Positions 34,230 to 43,850 are shown, numbered from the stretch's first letter. The stretch is DNA of 64,000 bases from Chryseobacterium scophthalmum (GCF_900143185.1 NZ_FSRQ01000001.1:992001-1056000), one strand, 5' to 3'. Notes: a model not told the origin generated them from the sequence alone. Numbers and translations: made by a program.

Positions 34230-34400
34230 AAAGGTTTTATTTAAGATAAATTAATAGGGAATCGTGTGAGAATCACGAACTGTCGCGCAACTGTAAGTAA
34301 CACACCAAAAGTTTTTGTCCGAGAATATCCACTGTGAAAACGGGAAGGATGACAAAAACCGTTACAAGTCAGGAGACCTGCCTGTTCCGAATGATCAATG
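34230..34400 (+). promoter_or_regulatory. Cobalamin (B12) riboswitch upstream of metE
   Basis: Conserved elements are present in order: AATAGGGAATC, GTGAGAATCACGAACTGTCG, CGCAACTGTAAGT, CCACTGTG, CGGGAAGG and AAGTCAGGAGACCTGCC. B12 binding would lower expression of the B12-independent synthase, since a B12-dependent enzyme can then take over. The expression platform is not obvious within this stretch. Confidence 0.95.
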
Positions 34401-34922
34401 CTCTCGCAAATTGGAGTTTTTGGGTTTACAGATGATACTTTTGAATGTAATTTGGTTTAAAATTCTAACTTTTTTAATTTTTAAACGCAAAGATTTTTTG
34501 TTATGACTTCTTATTTTTAGGGAGCAAAGAGTTGCGACTTTGTCGCTGATGGAGTGGATGTTTTTATACGTCCGCTTCTTAAAATCAATTTATTGATTCT
34601 TCTTTGCCTACTTAAATAATATAGAAATTTGAATTAAAACTTTGCGTCAAAAAATTCAACATTAAGAATTTGAGAATTTTAAGTTCTGATAATTTGACCA
34701 TCTCAAATTATTAAATGTTACGCTTATGTAAAACATCTTCGATGTTTCTTAATGTATCTTAACTACTTAAATCTTCTTAATGGTCAAATTTTAAAAATTA
34801 TTGATAAGAAAATTACATATTCATGGTATCTACTCTACTCCACAAAATCTCTTTCTAAGAGAGCATTACGAAGCATCTGAAGAGCTTTTAAAATCATTAT
34901 TTAATTTAAAAGTTTTTAAGAA
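34401..34922 (+). other. Long metE leader (522 nt) carrying a MITE-like element
   Basis: Between the riboswitch and metE. It holds MITE copy 2 (34481-34650) and then 270 nt with no coding support; a TTG-started frame from 34801 overlaps the metE start in another frame and is judged spurious. No clear terminator or anti-terminator hairpin was found. Confidence 0.6.
34481..34650. repeat. MITE-like inverted-repeat element, copy 2
   Basis: About 170 bp, ending TTAAACGCAAAG at the left and CTTTGCGTCAA at the right. Its interior GGAGCAAAGAG...GCGACTTTGTCGCTGATGGA and TCAATTTATTGATTCTTCTTTGCCT match copy 1 (27706-27862) read in reverse complement. A degraded relative lies at 39331-39400. Confidence 0.75.
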
Positions 34923-37238
34923 ATGCAAACACACCTTCTTGGCTATCCGCGAATTGGTAGCAACAGAGAACTCAAAAAAGCCTGCGAGCAATATTGGTCA
35001 GGCAAAATTGTTTTAGACGAATTATTAGAAGCCGGAAAAACCATCACTCAAAACAACTGGAAACTGCAGCAGGAAGCAGAAATCGATCTTATTCCTTGCA
35101 ACGATTTTTCGTATTACGATCAGGTTTTGGATATGACCTTAACGGTTGGAGCAATCCCGGAACGTTATCAGGAAATTGCTTTCAAAAAATCTGAAATCGA
35201 TCTTTATTTTGCGATGGCAAGAGGATTTCAGAAAGATGGATTGGATATCACCGCGATGGAAATGACGAAATGGTTTGATACCAATTACCACTACATCGTT
35301 CCTGAATTTCAGAAAGATCAGGAGTTTAAATTATTCTCCAATAAGATCATCAAAGAATTCATCAGCGCAAAACAGGCGGGAATTAATGCAAAACCTGTGA
35401 TTATCGGTTTGTTGACCTATTTATTACTAGGAAAAGAGAAAGAAGAAAGTTTTGACAAATTGGATTTAGCTCAAAACTTGCTTCCGGTTTATATTCAGAT
35501 TTTAAAAGAACTTGAAAATCACGGTGCGGAATATATTCAGTTTGATGAGCCGTTTTTAGCTTTAGATTTAACTGAAAAAGCGAAAGAAACCTATCAGTTT
35601 ATTTATGCTGAGATCAGAAAGCAATTCCCGAAATTAAAGTTTATTGTTGCAACTTATTTTGAAGGATTAAAAGACAACCTGGCGTTGGCTACTTCCCTTC
35701 CGATCGATGTTTTGCATGTTGATTTGGTTCGTTGTCCTGAACAATTGGATGAAGTTTTAAGTACAATTCCTGAAACATTAAGTCTTTCTTTAGGAATTGT
35801 CGACGGAAGAAATATCTGGAAAAATGATTTCAGCCAGTCTTTAAATTTTATTAAAAAAGCCGTTGAAAAAATTGGTTCGGAAAGAATTTTCATTGCTCCG
35901 TCTTGTTCATTACTCCACTCTCCTTTCGACCTTGATTCTGAGAAAAACGAAGACATTTTATCTCCTGAGATCAAGCAATGGCTGGCTTTTGCCAAACAAA
36001 AAGTCTATGAAATCGTTCATTTAAAAAAATTAGCTTCAGGAAATCCGGATTACAATGCTTTACAGACTTTAGCTGAAAATAAAAAGGCGATTGAAAACCG
36101 TAAAATATCCACATTAATTCACAATCAGGATGTGAAAAACCGTGTTGATGTAACAACAGAAGAAGATGCACAAAGAAATTCGCCATTTACTATAAGAAAA
36201 GAAACGCAGCAAGAAGTGTTGCAACTTCCTTTGTTTCCGACAACAACAATTGGTTCATTTCCGCAGACGAAAGAAGTGAGAAACTGGCGTTCAAAATTCA
36301 AAAAAGGGGAATTGAATGCTGAACAATACGATACTTTATTGAAACAAGAAACCGAAAGAACGATCCGTTGGCAGGAAGAAATCGGGATCGATGTGTTGGT
36401 TCACGGAGAATTTGAGCGAAACGATATGGTGGAATATTTTGGCGAACAGTTGGCTGGATTTGCGTTTACACAAAACGGTTGGGTTCAAAGCTACGGAAGC
36501 CGTTGCGTGAAACCTCCGGTAATTTTTGGAGATGTTCACAGACCAAATCCGATGACGGTTTATTGGTCAGAATATGCACAGTCTTTAACTAAAAAATGGG
36601 TAAAAGGAATGTTGACTGGTCCTGTAACGATTCTTCAATGGTCTTTCGTTCGTGACGACCAACCTCGTTCAACGACTTGTAAACAAATTGCTTTGGCGAT
36701 CCGTGATGAGGTAAATGATTTGGAAAAAGCGGGAATCAGAATTATACAGATTGATGAACCAGCAATTCGTGAAGGACTCCCGTTGAGAAAATCTGACTGG
36801 CAAAACTATTTGAAATGGGCAGTTGAAGCCTTTAGAATTTCGGCAAGCGGTGTGGAAGATGCAACGCAAATTCATACACACATGTGTTATTCTGAGTTTA
36901 ATGACATCATTCAAAATATCGCCGATATGGATGCTGATGTAATCACAATTGAATGCTCCAGAAGTCAGATGGAATTGTTGAATGCTTTTGCTGATTTCAA
37001 ATATCCGAATGAAATTGGACCGGGAGTTTATGATATTCACTCACCGAGAGTTCCGTCCAAAGAGGAAATGGTAGAATTGCTTAAAAAAGCACAATCTGTG
37101 ATTCCTGCACAGCAACTTTGGGTAAATCCTGATTGTGGTTTGAAAACCCGTCATTGGGATGAAACGGAAAAGGCGCTGATTGCCATGGTGGAGGCTTCGA
37201 GGGAGATGAATGAGGAGTTTGCTTTGGAGACGCTTTAA
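34923..37238 (+). CDS. metE: Cobalamin-independent methionine synthase
   Basis: A 771-residue enzyme that moves a methyl group from methyltetrahydropteroyl-glutamate to homocysteine. It has the N-terminal barrel (LGYPRIGSNRELKKACEQYW) and the catalytic barrel (PTTTIGSFPQTKEVRNWRS, RNDMVEYFGEQL). Zinc ligands are visible in IHTHMCYSEF (His and Cys, near residue 652) and in VNPDCGLKTR (Cys, near 736). The length is normal (about 750-770 aa). Regulated by the B12 riboswitch upstream; a hairpin terminator follows at 37261-37285. Confidence 0.96.
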   Translation: MQTHLLGYPRIGSNRELKKACEQYWSGKIVLDELLEAGKTITQNNWKLQQEAEIDLIPCNDFSYYDQVLDMTLTVGAIPERYQEIAFKKSEIDLYFAMARGFQKDGLDITAMEMTKWFDTNYHYIVPEFQKDQEFKLFSNKIIKEFISAKQAGINAKPVIIGLLTYLLLGKEKEESFDKLDLAQNLLPVYIQILKELENHGAEYIQFDEPFLALDLTEKAKETYQFIYAEIRKQFPKLKFIVATYFEGLKDNLALATSLPIDVLHVDLVRCPEQLDEVLSTIPETLSLSLGIVDGRNIWKNDFSQSLNFIKKAVEKIGSERIFIAPSCSLLHSPFDLDSEKNEDILSPEIKQWLAFAKQKVYEIVHLKKLASGNPDYNALQTLAENKKAIENRKISTLIHNQDVKNRVDVTTEEDAQRNSPFTIRKETQQEVLQLPLFPTTTIGSFPQTKEVRNWRSKFKKGELNAEQYDTLLKQETERTIRWQEEIGIDVLVHGEFERNDMVEYFGEQLAGFAFTQNGWVQSYGSRCVKPPVIFGDVHRPNPMTVYWSEYAQSLTKKWVKGMLTGPVTILQWSFVRDDQPRSTTCKQIALAIRDEVNDLEKAGIRIIQIDEPAIREGLPLRKSDWQNYLKWAVEAFRISASGVEDATQIHTHMCYSEFNDIIQNIADMDADVITIECSRSQMELLNAFADFKYPNEIGPGVYDIHSPRVPSKEEMVELLKKAQSVIPAQQLWVNPDCGLKTRHWDETEKALIAMVEASREMNEEFALETL

Positions 37239-37260
37239 TTTATTGATATTTATTTTTTCG

Positions 37261-37285
37261 GGAGCCTTTTGGGGCTCCTTTTTTT
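37261..37285 (+). terminator. Terminator after metE
   Basis: GGAGCC (37261-37266), loop TTTTGG, GGCTCC (37273-37278), then seven Ts. Confidence 0.88.
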
Positions 37286-37311
37286 ATTATAATTTATTTA
37301 AAATAAATATT

Positions 37312-37319
37312 TACTTTTG
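37312..37319 (+). promoter_or_regulatory. Candidate -7 element (TACTTTTG)
   Basis: TACTTTTG matches TAnnTTTG, 21 nt before the ATG at 37341; no -33 TTG seen. Confidence 0.4.
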
Positions 37320-37340
37320 TTAAAATGAATTCAAAATTAC

Positions 37341-37988
37341 ATGAATGATATACCTGATGTATTAGACGAAAAAATACAATGGTCAATTGATTTTGCTTGG
37401 AAAGTTTGCTTGTCAAAAATTAGTAATTATGAAATAAGGGTTAATAAAGAAGCATCTCTACAACTTCATTATGCAAATATTTTAAGTAATATCTTACAGT
37501 TAGTAAAATTCTCTCCTGATGAAAGGTTTGAAATAGAATTAGAATCATCACATATTATAAATAACAGACAGATTATTGCAGACATTATAATAGATTATAA
37601 AGATTCAAAAATCCATAAAAAACATTCCATTGAATTAAAGTTTTATAAAAAATTAGCATACTCAGGTAAAAACAGAGGAGGAAGTGACATATTCATGTGT
37701 GAAGTTTATAAAGATCTACATTATTCTGAATTATATTTAATAAACAATTATGTTTCTTTTACTACTTGTTTAGTTTTAACGGATTATGAACATTTTATAA
37801 ACCCTAAAAATAAAGCATCTAAGAATTGGAGCTATGACATTTCTAATAACTTCTTATCCGAAGCCAAAGTTTATGATACAAGTGTTGGTGGAAAAAAAAT
37901 ATTATTTGAATTAAAAAATCAATATTTGTTTTCTTGGTTTAATCATGGTAATTTATGGGCTTGTATTTTAAGAGCACCAAATTCTTAA
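37341..37988 (+). CDS. Restriction-endonuclease-like (PD-(D/E)XK-type) protein
   Basis: A 215-residue protein that I do not recognise by family. It shows a nuclease-like motif: Asp81 in QIIADIIIDYKD and Glu98-Leu-Lys100 in KHSIELKFYKK, 17 residues apart, typical of the PD-(D/E)XK fold. The basic residues near NRGGSDIF could bind DNA. No methyltransferase or specificity gene lies nearby, so it is an orphan rather than a full restriction-modification system. The following gene (38022) is on the same strand after a 33-nt gap. Confidence 0.6.
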   Translation: MNDIPDVLDEKIQWSIDFAWKVCLSKISNYEIRVNKEASLQLHYANILSNILQLVKFSPDERFEIELESSHIINNRQIIADIIIDYKDSKIHKKHSIELKFYKKLAYSGKNRGGSDIFMCEVYKDLHYSELYLINNYVSFTTCLVLTDYEHFINPKNKASKNWSYDISNNFLSEAKVYDTSVGGKKILFELKNQYLFSWFNHGNLWACILRAPNS

Positions 37989-38021
37989 TTAGTAATTTTT
38001 TTAATATTAATTAAATCTCAA

Positions 38022-38681
38022 ATGACATCCGAAGATTTCATAAAAAACTTCTATTTAGAAAAACAAAATATTCTCCATTCAACTTTTGATATTCAATCAG
38101 AACACAGAACTTTTGTTTCAACAAAAATTGAAGAATTAAATCTTAATGATATTGAAACTGAAAAATTAAAAAAGATCATTTCTTATCTTTTAGATGATAC
38201 CTTTTATACAATTTTGCTTGGTTTGGATGGTTCGGCAAGTATTGGAGGTTCACAAGAATCCCTTAAAATTTATGATGAAGAAGACAATCTAATTTCTGAA
38301 GGTGGAGATTTAGAAGGTTATGCTTATGAATATTTTAATGAGAATAAATTAGAAACTGAAAATTCAAAATGTGATTTTATAGCTAAAATTCATTTAAAAA
38401 AAGAAAATGAAGGAGGGAGACAAAATTATGTAAAAAGTGATTATAGATGTCAATTAGTTTTCAACTTTGATGATTACAAAACTTCTGCTCGTCAAATTTA
38501 TATTGGGACAGATTATGCTTTCCCTGGAGATATTGTGAATGCAGAAATTGATATCCTATCTCAAGCATATTTTCACGCAAAATTAAAAGCAGGAATGGGT
38601 TTCAAGCTATATGAAAATTTACAATTAATTGCTACCGGAAAAATTATTAAAGTTGTTAATGAAAAACTAATTAAAATTTAA
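38022..38681 (+). CDS. Uncharacterised protein with EF-Tu-like C-terminal strand region
   Basis: A 219-residue cytoplasmic protein. The N-terminal half is helical (FIKNFYLEKQNILHSTFDI) with a Gly-rich LGLDGSASIGGSQES segment, and the C-terminal part (IGTDYAFPGDIVNAEIDIL, then KLKAGMGFKLYENLQLIATG) resembles the beta-barrel domain of EF-Tu-type translation GTPases without the GTPase domain. Such isolated barrel domains occur in immunity or binding proteins. It follows the nuclease-like gene and could be its partner. Confidence 0.6.
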   Translation: MTSEDFIKNFYLEKQNILHSTFDIQSEHRTFVSTKIEELNLNDIETEKLKKIISYLLDDTFYTILLGLDGSASIGGSQESLKIYDEEDNLISEGGDLEGYAYEYFNENKLETENSKCDFIAKIHLKKENEGGRQNYVKSDYRCQLVFNFDDYKTSARQIYIGTDYAFPGDIVNAEIDILSQAYFHAKLKAGMGFKLYENLQLIATGKIIKVVNEKLIKI

Positions 38682-38782
38682 TTTAGTATTATTAATCTTT
38701 CTTAAATCTTAATTTAAACATATCTTTTTAATCTCAAATAAATTAATAATCAAAAACTTACGGTTTTCTCAATTTAAATTCT

Positions 38783-38790
38783 TAATTTTG
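38783..38790 (+). promoter_or_regulatory. Candidate -7 element (TAATTTTG)
   Basis: TAATTTTG matches TAnnTTTG, 25 nt before ATG 38816 of the J-domain gene; no -33 TTG at the expected distance. Confidence 0.45.
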
Positions 38791-38815
38791 CACCCCGAAA
38801 TAAGGATTGTACGTT

Positions 38816-39262
38816 ATGAAAAAAATAGGTGATTACAGAAAACTTCTTGAGGTAGACAATACCGCTACTTTGAAAGATTTGAAAACAATTTACAGAAATG
38901 TGATGAAAGATACACATCCTGATAAATTTGTGAATGATGAAGAAGGGAAACTGGCTGCAGAAGAAAAAAGCAAATCTGTGATTGAGGCCTATCATTTTTT
39001 GGTAAGCATCAACCCTGAAACGCAGGAAAAATACAAAGAAGAATACACAGAAACGATTACCACTTCAATCATTACTGATTTTTATTTGGAGAAATCTATT
39101 TTGAAAGTGCAACATTTGAATGGTAAAATGTTTGAATATATTGGTGTTCCTAGAAATACCTATATCAAAATGGTGAATGCAGATTCGCCAAGTCGTTTCG
39201 CAAGAAGACATATCTATGGGAATTTTACCTTTAGAAAGTCTGGTGAAGTGATGGCAGACTAA
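38816..39262 (+). CDS. J-domain protein with C-terminal KTSC domain
   Basis: A 148-residue protein. Residues 1-70 form a short J-domain (DYRKLLEVDNTATLKDLKTIY, with HPDKF at about 36-40), which stimulates DnaK-type chaperones. The C-terminal half (DFYLEKSILKVQHLNGKMFEYIGVP) is a KTSC domain, a small nucleic-acid- or protein-binding module. I chose ATG 38816 (MKKIGDYRK) over a TTG nine bases upstream. The fusion is short, so the J-domain probably acts with a free DnaK. It ends in a strong terminator. Confidence 0.85.
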   Translation: MKKIGDYRKLLEVDNTATLKDLKTIYRNVMKDTHPDKFVNDEEGKLAAEEKSKSVIEAYHFLVSINPETQEKYKEEYTETITTSIITDFYLEKSILKVQHLNGKMFEYIGVPRNTYIKMVNADSPSRFARRHIYGNFTFRKSGEVMAD

Positions 39263-39286
39263 TGCTCTGCATGAAAAATGAATGAT

Positions 39287-39315
39287 AAGCTTTCGGTTTT
39301 CCGGAGGCTTTTTTT
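39287..39315 (+). terminator. Terminator after the J-domain gene
   Basis: AAGCTTTCGG and CCGGAGGCTT (39287-39310, with G-T pairs), then a T run. Confidence 0.78.
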
Positions 39316-39540
39316 ATTTTGTTTATTTTGTTTAATCGCAAAGGCGCAAAGTGTTTGATTTAGGTTACGTTTATAAGAAGCAAAGATTTTGCCTAGCAAA
39401 GTCACATCCACTTTGTCATCTCGTAGAGATCCCAATACGAATCTTTTCAAAGTTAATCTCTAATAATTCTGCTTAAATTCCTACCGGAATGACAAAGATT
39501 CTGTTTATCTTTTGACGCTTCGCTCATCGCAATGACATAA

Positions 39541-39571
39541 AAAAGCGCATCAATTAAATTGATGCGCTTTT
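39541..39571 (-). terminator. Terminator after the RND pump operon
   Basis: AAAAGCGCATCAATT (39541-39555) and AATTGATGCGCTTTT (39557-39571): a near-perfect 15-bp stem with T run in the minus direction. Confidence 0.85.
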
Positions 39572-39593
39572 AGGTTAATTAAAGGTTGTTATA

Positions 39594-42500
39594 TTAATCT
39601 ACGTGTTTTGCGGTAAACCCGTCTTCACTTAGTTCTCTATGTTCGTAATCAGCTTTCATTTCAGCTTCATAGTCTGGCTTTTCATGTTTACCCATTCTTC
39701 TTAACATTGAGTCGAATAGTGAATATACTACCGGTACAATAATCAAAGTAAGGAATAATGATGATGTCAAACCACCGATGATTACCCAAGCCAATCCGTT
39801 GTTCATCTCCGCTCCTGCTCCTTTTGCAATTGCGATCGGGATCATACCGAAGATCATCGCAATAGTAGTCATCAAGATCGGACGAAGACGAGCGTGGTTT
39901 GCCTGAATCAAAGCATCGTGCGTAGTTGCTCCTGCAGCTTTTCTCATATTGGCAAAGTCGACGATCATGATCGCGTTTTTCGCAACCAAACCAATCAACA
40001 TGATCATCCCCAACATCGTAAAGATATTAATTGAATTTCCGGTGATGGCCAAAATAACCATTACTCCGATCAATGCCAAAGGAATTGAGAACAATACCAC
40101 AAACGGATACACAAACGAGTCATACAATGAAACCATTACCAAATAAACCAATACAATAGCTGCTAATAAAGCAATTCCTAAAGTACCGAAACCTTCAGTC
40201 TGGTTTTCCATATCACCACTCCAGATATAAGAAACACCTGCAGGTTTTGTTTTTTCGTTATCCATAAACTTCGCTGCCCATTCGTTGGCAACATCTCCTA
40301 CAGGACGACCTACAACTTTAGATTTCACCTTTACAGAAGGCGCTTTGTCTCTACGTTCTAGCAAACTTGGCCCTGAACCCATTTTCACTTCTGCAAACTG
40401 ACTAAGTCTTATCTGTTCCCCTTGAGGATTTGTAAACATCAAGTTTCTTACATCTTCGATCGACTGTCTGTTGGCATCACCAAAACGGATGTTGATATCA
40501 TATTCATACTCTCCAGCTCTGAATTTTCCGTCTGTATTTCCATTAAATGCAGTTTGCATCGTTTGTCCTACACTCGAAAGATTTAAACCTAAAGAAGCCA
40601 TTTTATCTCTATCGATATTCACCTGAACTTCTGGGTTTCCTGAGTCAGTTGACAATTCAGCATCTACAGAACCAGGAACTTTCTTAAGCAATTCTAGAAT
40701 TCTGTTTGCTTCTTTGTTTGCTGTTTCGTTATCCTGAGCAGTTACTACCATTTCGATTGGTGCATTGTCTGCTCCCATTAATCCGATTGGCGCTGTTTTA
40801 AACTCAACTCCGGTGAATTTTTCTTCTAAAGCTCTTTTAATTTTAGCAGATTTAATATCTGTACTTTCATTACGTTCAGATTTATCAACTAAAATTACCT
40901 GAATTTCTGACTGATACAAAGTTGCTTGTGCACCACCAAAACCTGATGATTGCTGACCTACTGTTGTAATCATATCAACAACATCTTTATCTGCTCTAAG
41001 ATATTTTTCAACCTCAAGAGTTATTTGATTGGTTTTTTCTACAGAAGCATCTTTAGGTAATTCCATCTGAACAAGGAACTGTCCTCTATCCATTTTAGGG
41101 AAGAATTCACCACCGATAAATCCGAATGCTACCAACATAAATGAAGCAATTAAGATAATGAAAGTAACAATTACGGTCATTATTCTTCTTAAAGTTGATT
41201 TTAAAGCCCACTCCAAGATTCCTGTGATCCAGTGTGTGAATTTCTCCAATTGCTTTTCAAACCAAAGGATAAATTTCTCGAAAGGATTTTTACCTGACAA
41301 ATGAACCAATTTACCATATCTTGAAGATAACCAAGGAATAATAGTAAATGAAGCCAATAATGAAAACAATGTTGCAATAACAACCGTTATACAGAACTGA
41401 GTTAAGATATCAGATACCAAGCCCGAACTCATTGCAATTGGTAAGAATACCACCACAATTACCATCGTGATTGCCGTTACCGTAAATCCAATTTCTGAAG
41501 CTCCATCGTACGCTGCACGAATTCTGCTTTTCCCCATTTCCATGTGGCGGTAAACGTTTTCCAAAACTACAATCGCATCATCCACAAGAATACCTACCAC
41601 CAATGAAAGTCCAAGTAAACTCATTAAGTTTAAAGTATATCCCATTAAATACATTCCGATCACCGTAGCAATCAAAGACAATGGAATAGAAACCATTACA
41701 ATAAATGCATTTCTTATATTATGAAGGAATAGCAACATTACAATAGCAACCAAAATAATCGCTAAGAATAAATCGAAAATTACGTGATCTGCTGCTTCAA
41801 GCGTAAAATCTGTAGAGTCATCTACGATACTTACTTTGATCGCCTGAACTTTATAATCTGTCTGAACCTGAGCAATAGTTTTCTGAACCAATTCTGAAAC
41901 CGCTACTGCATTGGCATCAGATTGTTTTTTCACCTGCATTAAAATGGTAGAATTCTGATTGAATCTTGCCACTTTTTCTACATCTTTTTGGCTGTCAAAA
42001 ACAGTAGCGATATCTGAAAGACGCACCTGTGCTCCATTTTTATTAGAAACAACAAGGTTATTCATTTCATTCACATCTCTATACTTTCCGGAAAGTCTGA
42101 TGGTAGACCTTGAAGTTCTGGTCTTCAAAGCACCTGTAGGGAAATCTAAGTTAGAAGAAAGAATTGCCTGCTGCACGTCTCCAATAGAAAGACCGTAACC
42201 CTGCAATTTCTTTTCATCTAAATTCACCTGAATTTCTCTTTCCTGTCCACCAACAAGGTCAACCTGAGCAACACCATTTACTCTTGAAAAAATAGGCTCG
42301 ATCTTCTTATCTAAAAGGTCATAAAGCTCTTTATTATTCAATTTATTACTGGTAATACTCAAAGTCATGATCGGTAGATCATCCAATGAGAACTTCTGCA
42401 AAGAAGGAGGATCTGCATCTTCCGGAAGGTCTGCCAAAATAGCATTTACCTTTCTTTGAGCATCATTCAAAGCATAGTTTACATCAGCACCTGTGTTCAA

Positions 42501-42782
42501 CTGAACCATGATCACTGATAAACTTTCGTATGAAGATGATTCTACCTTTTTTACGTTTTCCAAAGAACCTACAGCATCTTCGATCTTTCGGGTCACCGAA
42601 GTTTCTACCTCAGAAGGTGAAGCTCCCGGATAAACCGTAGAAATGGTTACCATATTAGTTTCAAATTTCGGAATCAACTCGTACCCCATCATGGAGTAGC
42701 TTAATAAACCTCCCAACGTAAGGATCGTAAATAATACGATAACGAGGGACGGCCTTTTAATGGATATTTCTGCTAACTTCAT
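39594..42782 (-). CDS. RND family efflux transporter permease (AcrB type)
   Basis: A 1062-residue inner-membrane pump of the hydrophobe/amphiphile exporter branch. Twelve membrane segments are expected; visible are the N-terminal LVIVLFTILTLGGLL and the proton-relay segment LSLVVGILVDDAIVVLENVYRHME (two adjacent Asp). The two large periplasmic loops (for example YPGASPSEVETSVTRKIEDA) fit. It is the last gene of tetR-tolC-acrA-acrB (minus strand) and would extrude drugs or other amphiphiles together with the adaptor and outer-membrane channel. Substrate range not readable. Confidence 0.95.
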   Translation of the reverse strand: MKLAEISIKRPSLVIVLFTILTLGGLLSYSMMGYELIPKFETNMVTISTVYPGASPSEVETSVTRKIEDAVGSLENVKKVESSSYESLSVIMVQLNTGADVNYALNDAQRKVNAILADLPEDADPPSLQKFSLDDLPIMTLSITSNKLNNKELYDLLDKKIEPIFSRVNGVAQVDLVGGQEREIQVNLDEKKLQGYGLSIGDVQQAILSSNLDFPTGALKTRTSRSTIRLSGKYRDVNEMNNLVVSNKNGAQVRLSDIATVFDSQKDVEKVARFNQNSTILMQVKKQSDANAVAVSELVQKTIAQVQTDYKVQAIKVSIVDDSTDFTLEAADHVIFDLFLAIILVAIVMLLFLHNIRNAFIVMVSIPLSLIATVIGMYLMGYTLNLMSLLGLSLVVGILVDDAIVVLENVYRHMEMGKSRIRAAYDGASEIGFTVTAITMVIVVVFLPIAMSSGLVSDILTQFCITVVIATLFSLLASFTIIPWLSSRYGKLVHLSGKNPFEKFILWFEKQLEKFTHWITGILEWALKSTLRRIMTVIVTFIILIASFMLVAFGFIGGEFFPKMDRGQFLVQMELPKDASVEKTNQITLEVEKYLRADKDVVDMITTVGQQSSGFGGAQATLYQSEIQVILVDKSERNESTDIKSAKIKRALEEKFTGVEFKTAPIGLMGADNAPIEMVVTAQDNETANKEANRILELLKKVPGSVDAELSTDSGNPEVQVNIDRDKMASLGLNLSSVGQTMQTAFNGNTDGKFRAGEYEYDINIRFGDANRQSIEDVRNLMFTNPQGEQIRLSQFAEVKMGSGPSLLERRDKAPSVKVKSKVVGRPVGDVANEWAAKFMDNEKTKPAGVSYIWSGDMENQTEGFGTLGIALLAAIVLVYLVMVSLYDSFVYPFVVLFSIPLALIGVMVILAITGNSINIFTMLGMIMLIGLVAKNAIMIVDFANMRKAAGATTHDALIQANHARLRPILMTTIAMIFGMIPIAIAKGAGAEMNNGLAWVIIGGLTSSLFLTLIIVPVVYSLFDSMLRRMGKHEKPDYEAEMKADYEHRELSEDGFTAKHVD

Positions 42783-42788
42783 CTGCTG

Positions 42789-43850
42789 TTACTTTACGAT
42801 ATTGATTTTTGAACCGTTATCTAGGTTGATTTGTCCGCTGGTAATTACTTGTTCACCACCATTCAATCCGCTTAAGATCTGAACTTTGTCGCCGTACACT
42901 TTTCCGGTTTGAACTTTAATTAATTTAGCAGTTCCGTTGCTTACGATAAATAATTGTCCTGAACTTACACCGTTTACGAAAGCTTCCGCAGGAACAGTCA
43001 ACATATTTTGAGTTTCAGCACCATTGTTGGTTTTGAAAGTCGCAGTTGCATACATACCCGCTTTCAAATTCCCTCTATTTTGAACTTCAATTTCTACTGG
43101 GAAGTTTAAAGAAGCATCACTTTTAGGAGCAATAAATGTAATTCTTCCGCTGAAAGAATCGTTTGGTAAAACATTTACATTAATTGGAACTTCCTGACCT
43201 AGCTGAATTCTTCCGATTTGGCTTTCGTCAACCAAAACCGAAAGCTTCAATGAATTGATATTTACAATTTCGAATAAAGCTGTTCCCGGAGAAACTACAG
43301 TTCCCGGTTCCACCATTTTCTTGTTGATGGTACCGCTGATTCCGGCTCTGATGCTTGTGTCGTTAATTTTAACTCCTTGAGCTCTTACTGCAGCCTGCAT
43401 GTTTTTCAACTGTAATCTTGAGTTATCAAGCTGTTGTTTAGTAACACCACCAGTTTTATAAGCATTTTCGTAACGTTGGTTATCGATAATCGCATTTTGC
43501 AAATTATTCTGAGCCTGAGTAACATCAACTTCGATTGCATCTCTTTTGATAGTAGCCAAAGTTTGTCCGGCTCCAACTTTTGAACCTTCTTTTACCAAAA
43601 CGCTTACAATACGTCCTGAGATCTCAGAAGACTGCTGCATTTCCTGCTTAGGAAGAAAAGTTCCGTTTGCGCTGTAATCGGTATCAATATTTTCTCTTGA
43701 AGCAGTGATCACGTTCACGTTGATCTTGTCAACCTGTCTTGCCACCTCTTTTACTTCAGTATCTTGCTTCTTTTTGTTGTCAGCAATTTTCCAAGCTGCC
43801 AAACCAACAAGTACAGCTGCTACGATGATATATATTAAAGTTTTTTTCAT
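42789..43850 (-). CDS. RND efflux periplasmic adaptor subunit
   Basis: A 353-residue membrane-fusion protein. One N-terminal anchor (IIVAAVLVGLAAWK) is followed by a barrel-sandwich/lipoyl domain (GRIVSVLVKEGSKVGAGQTL), an alpha-hairpin (VTQAQNNLQNAIIDNQRYENA, QLDNSRLQLKNMQAA) and a beta-barrel (LNFPVEIEVQNRGNLKAGMYA). It links the inner-membrane pump to the outer-membrane channel. It precedes acrB by 6 nt and follows tolC by 88 nt. Confidence 0.93.
   Translation of the reverse strand: MKKTLIYIIVAAVLVGLAAWKIADNKKKQDTEVKEVARQVDKINVNVITASRENIDTDYSANGTFLPKQEMQQSSEISGRIVSVLVKEGSKVGAGQTLATIKRDAIEVDVTQAQNNLQNAIIDNQRYENAYKTGGVTKQQLDNSRLQLKNMQAAVRAQGVKINDTSIRAGISGTINKKMVEPGTVVSPGTALFEIVNINSLKLSVLVDESQIGRIQLGQEVPINVNVLPNDSFSGRITFIAPKSDASLNFPVEIEVQNRGNLKAGMYATATFKTNNGAETQNMLTVPAEAFVNGVSSGQLFIVSNGTAKLIKVQTGKVYGDKVQILSGLNGGEQVITSGQINLDNGSKINIVK

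Larger units (their letters stand above)
39263..39593. other. Intergenic gap (331 nt) with terminator and repeat remnants
   Basis: Between the J-domain gene and the convergent acrB gene. It holds the J-domain terminator (39287-39315), a degraded AATCGCAAAGG...GCAAAG sequence at 39331-39400 related to the MITE-like element, the GGAATGACAAAGATT repeat at 39477-39501 and the acrB terminator at 39541-39571. No coding signal. Confidence 0.6.

Noticed and set aside
34801..35016. TTG-started reading frame in the metE leader, running into metE in another frame
   Set aside because: No family resemblance, a weak start codon and a long overlap with metE. It is most likely a chance frame.
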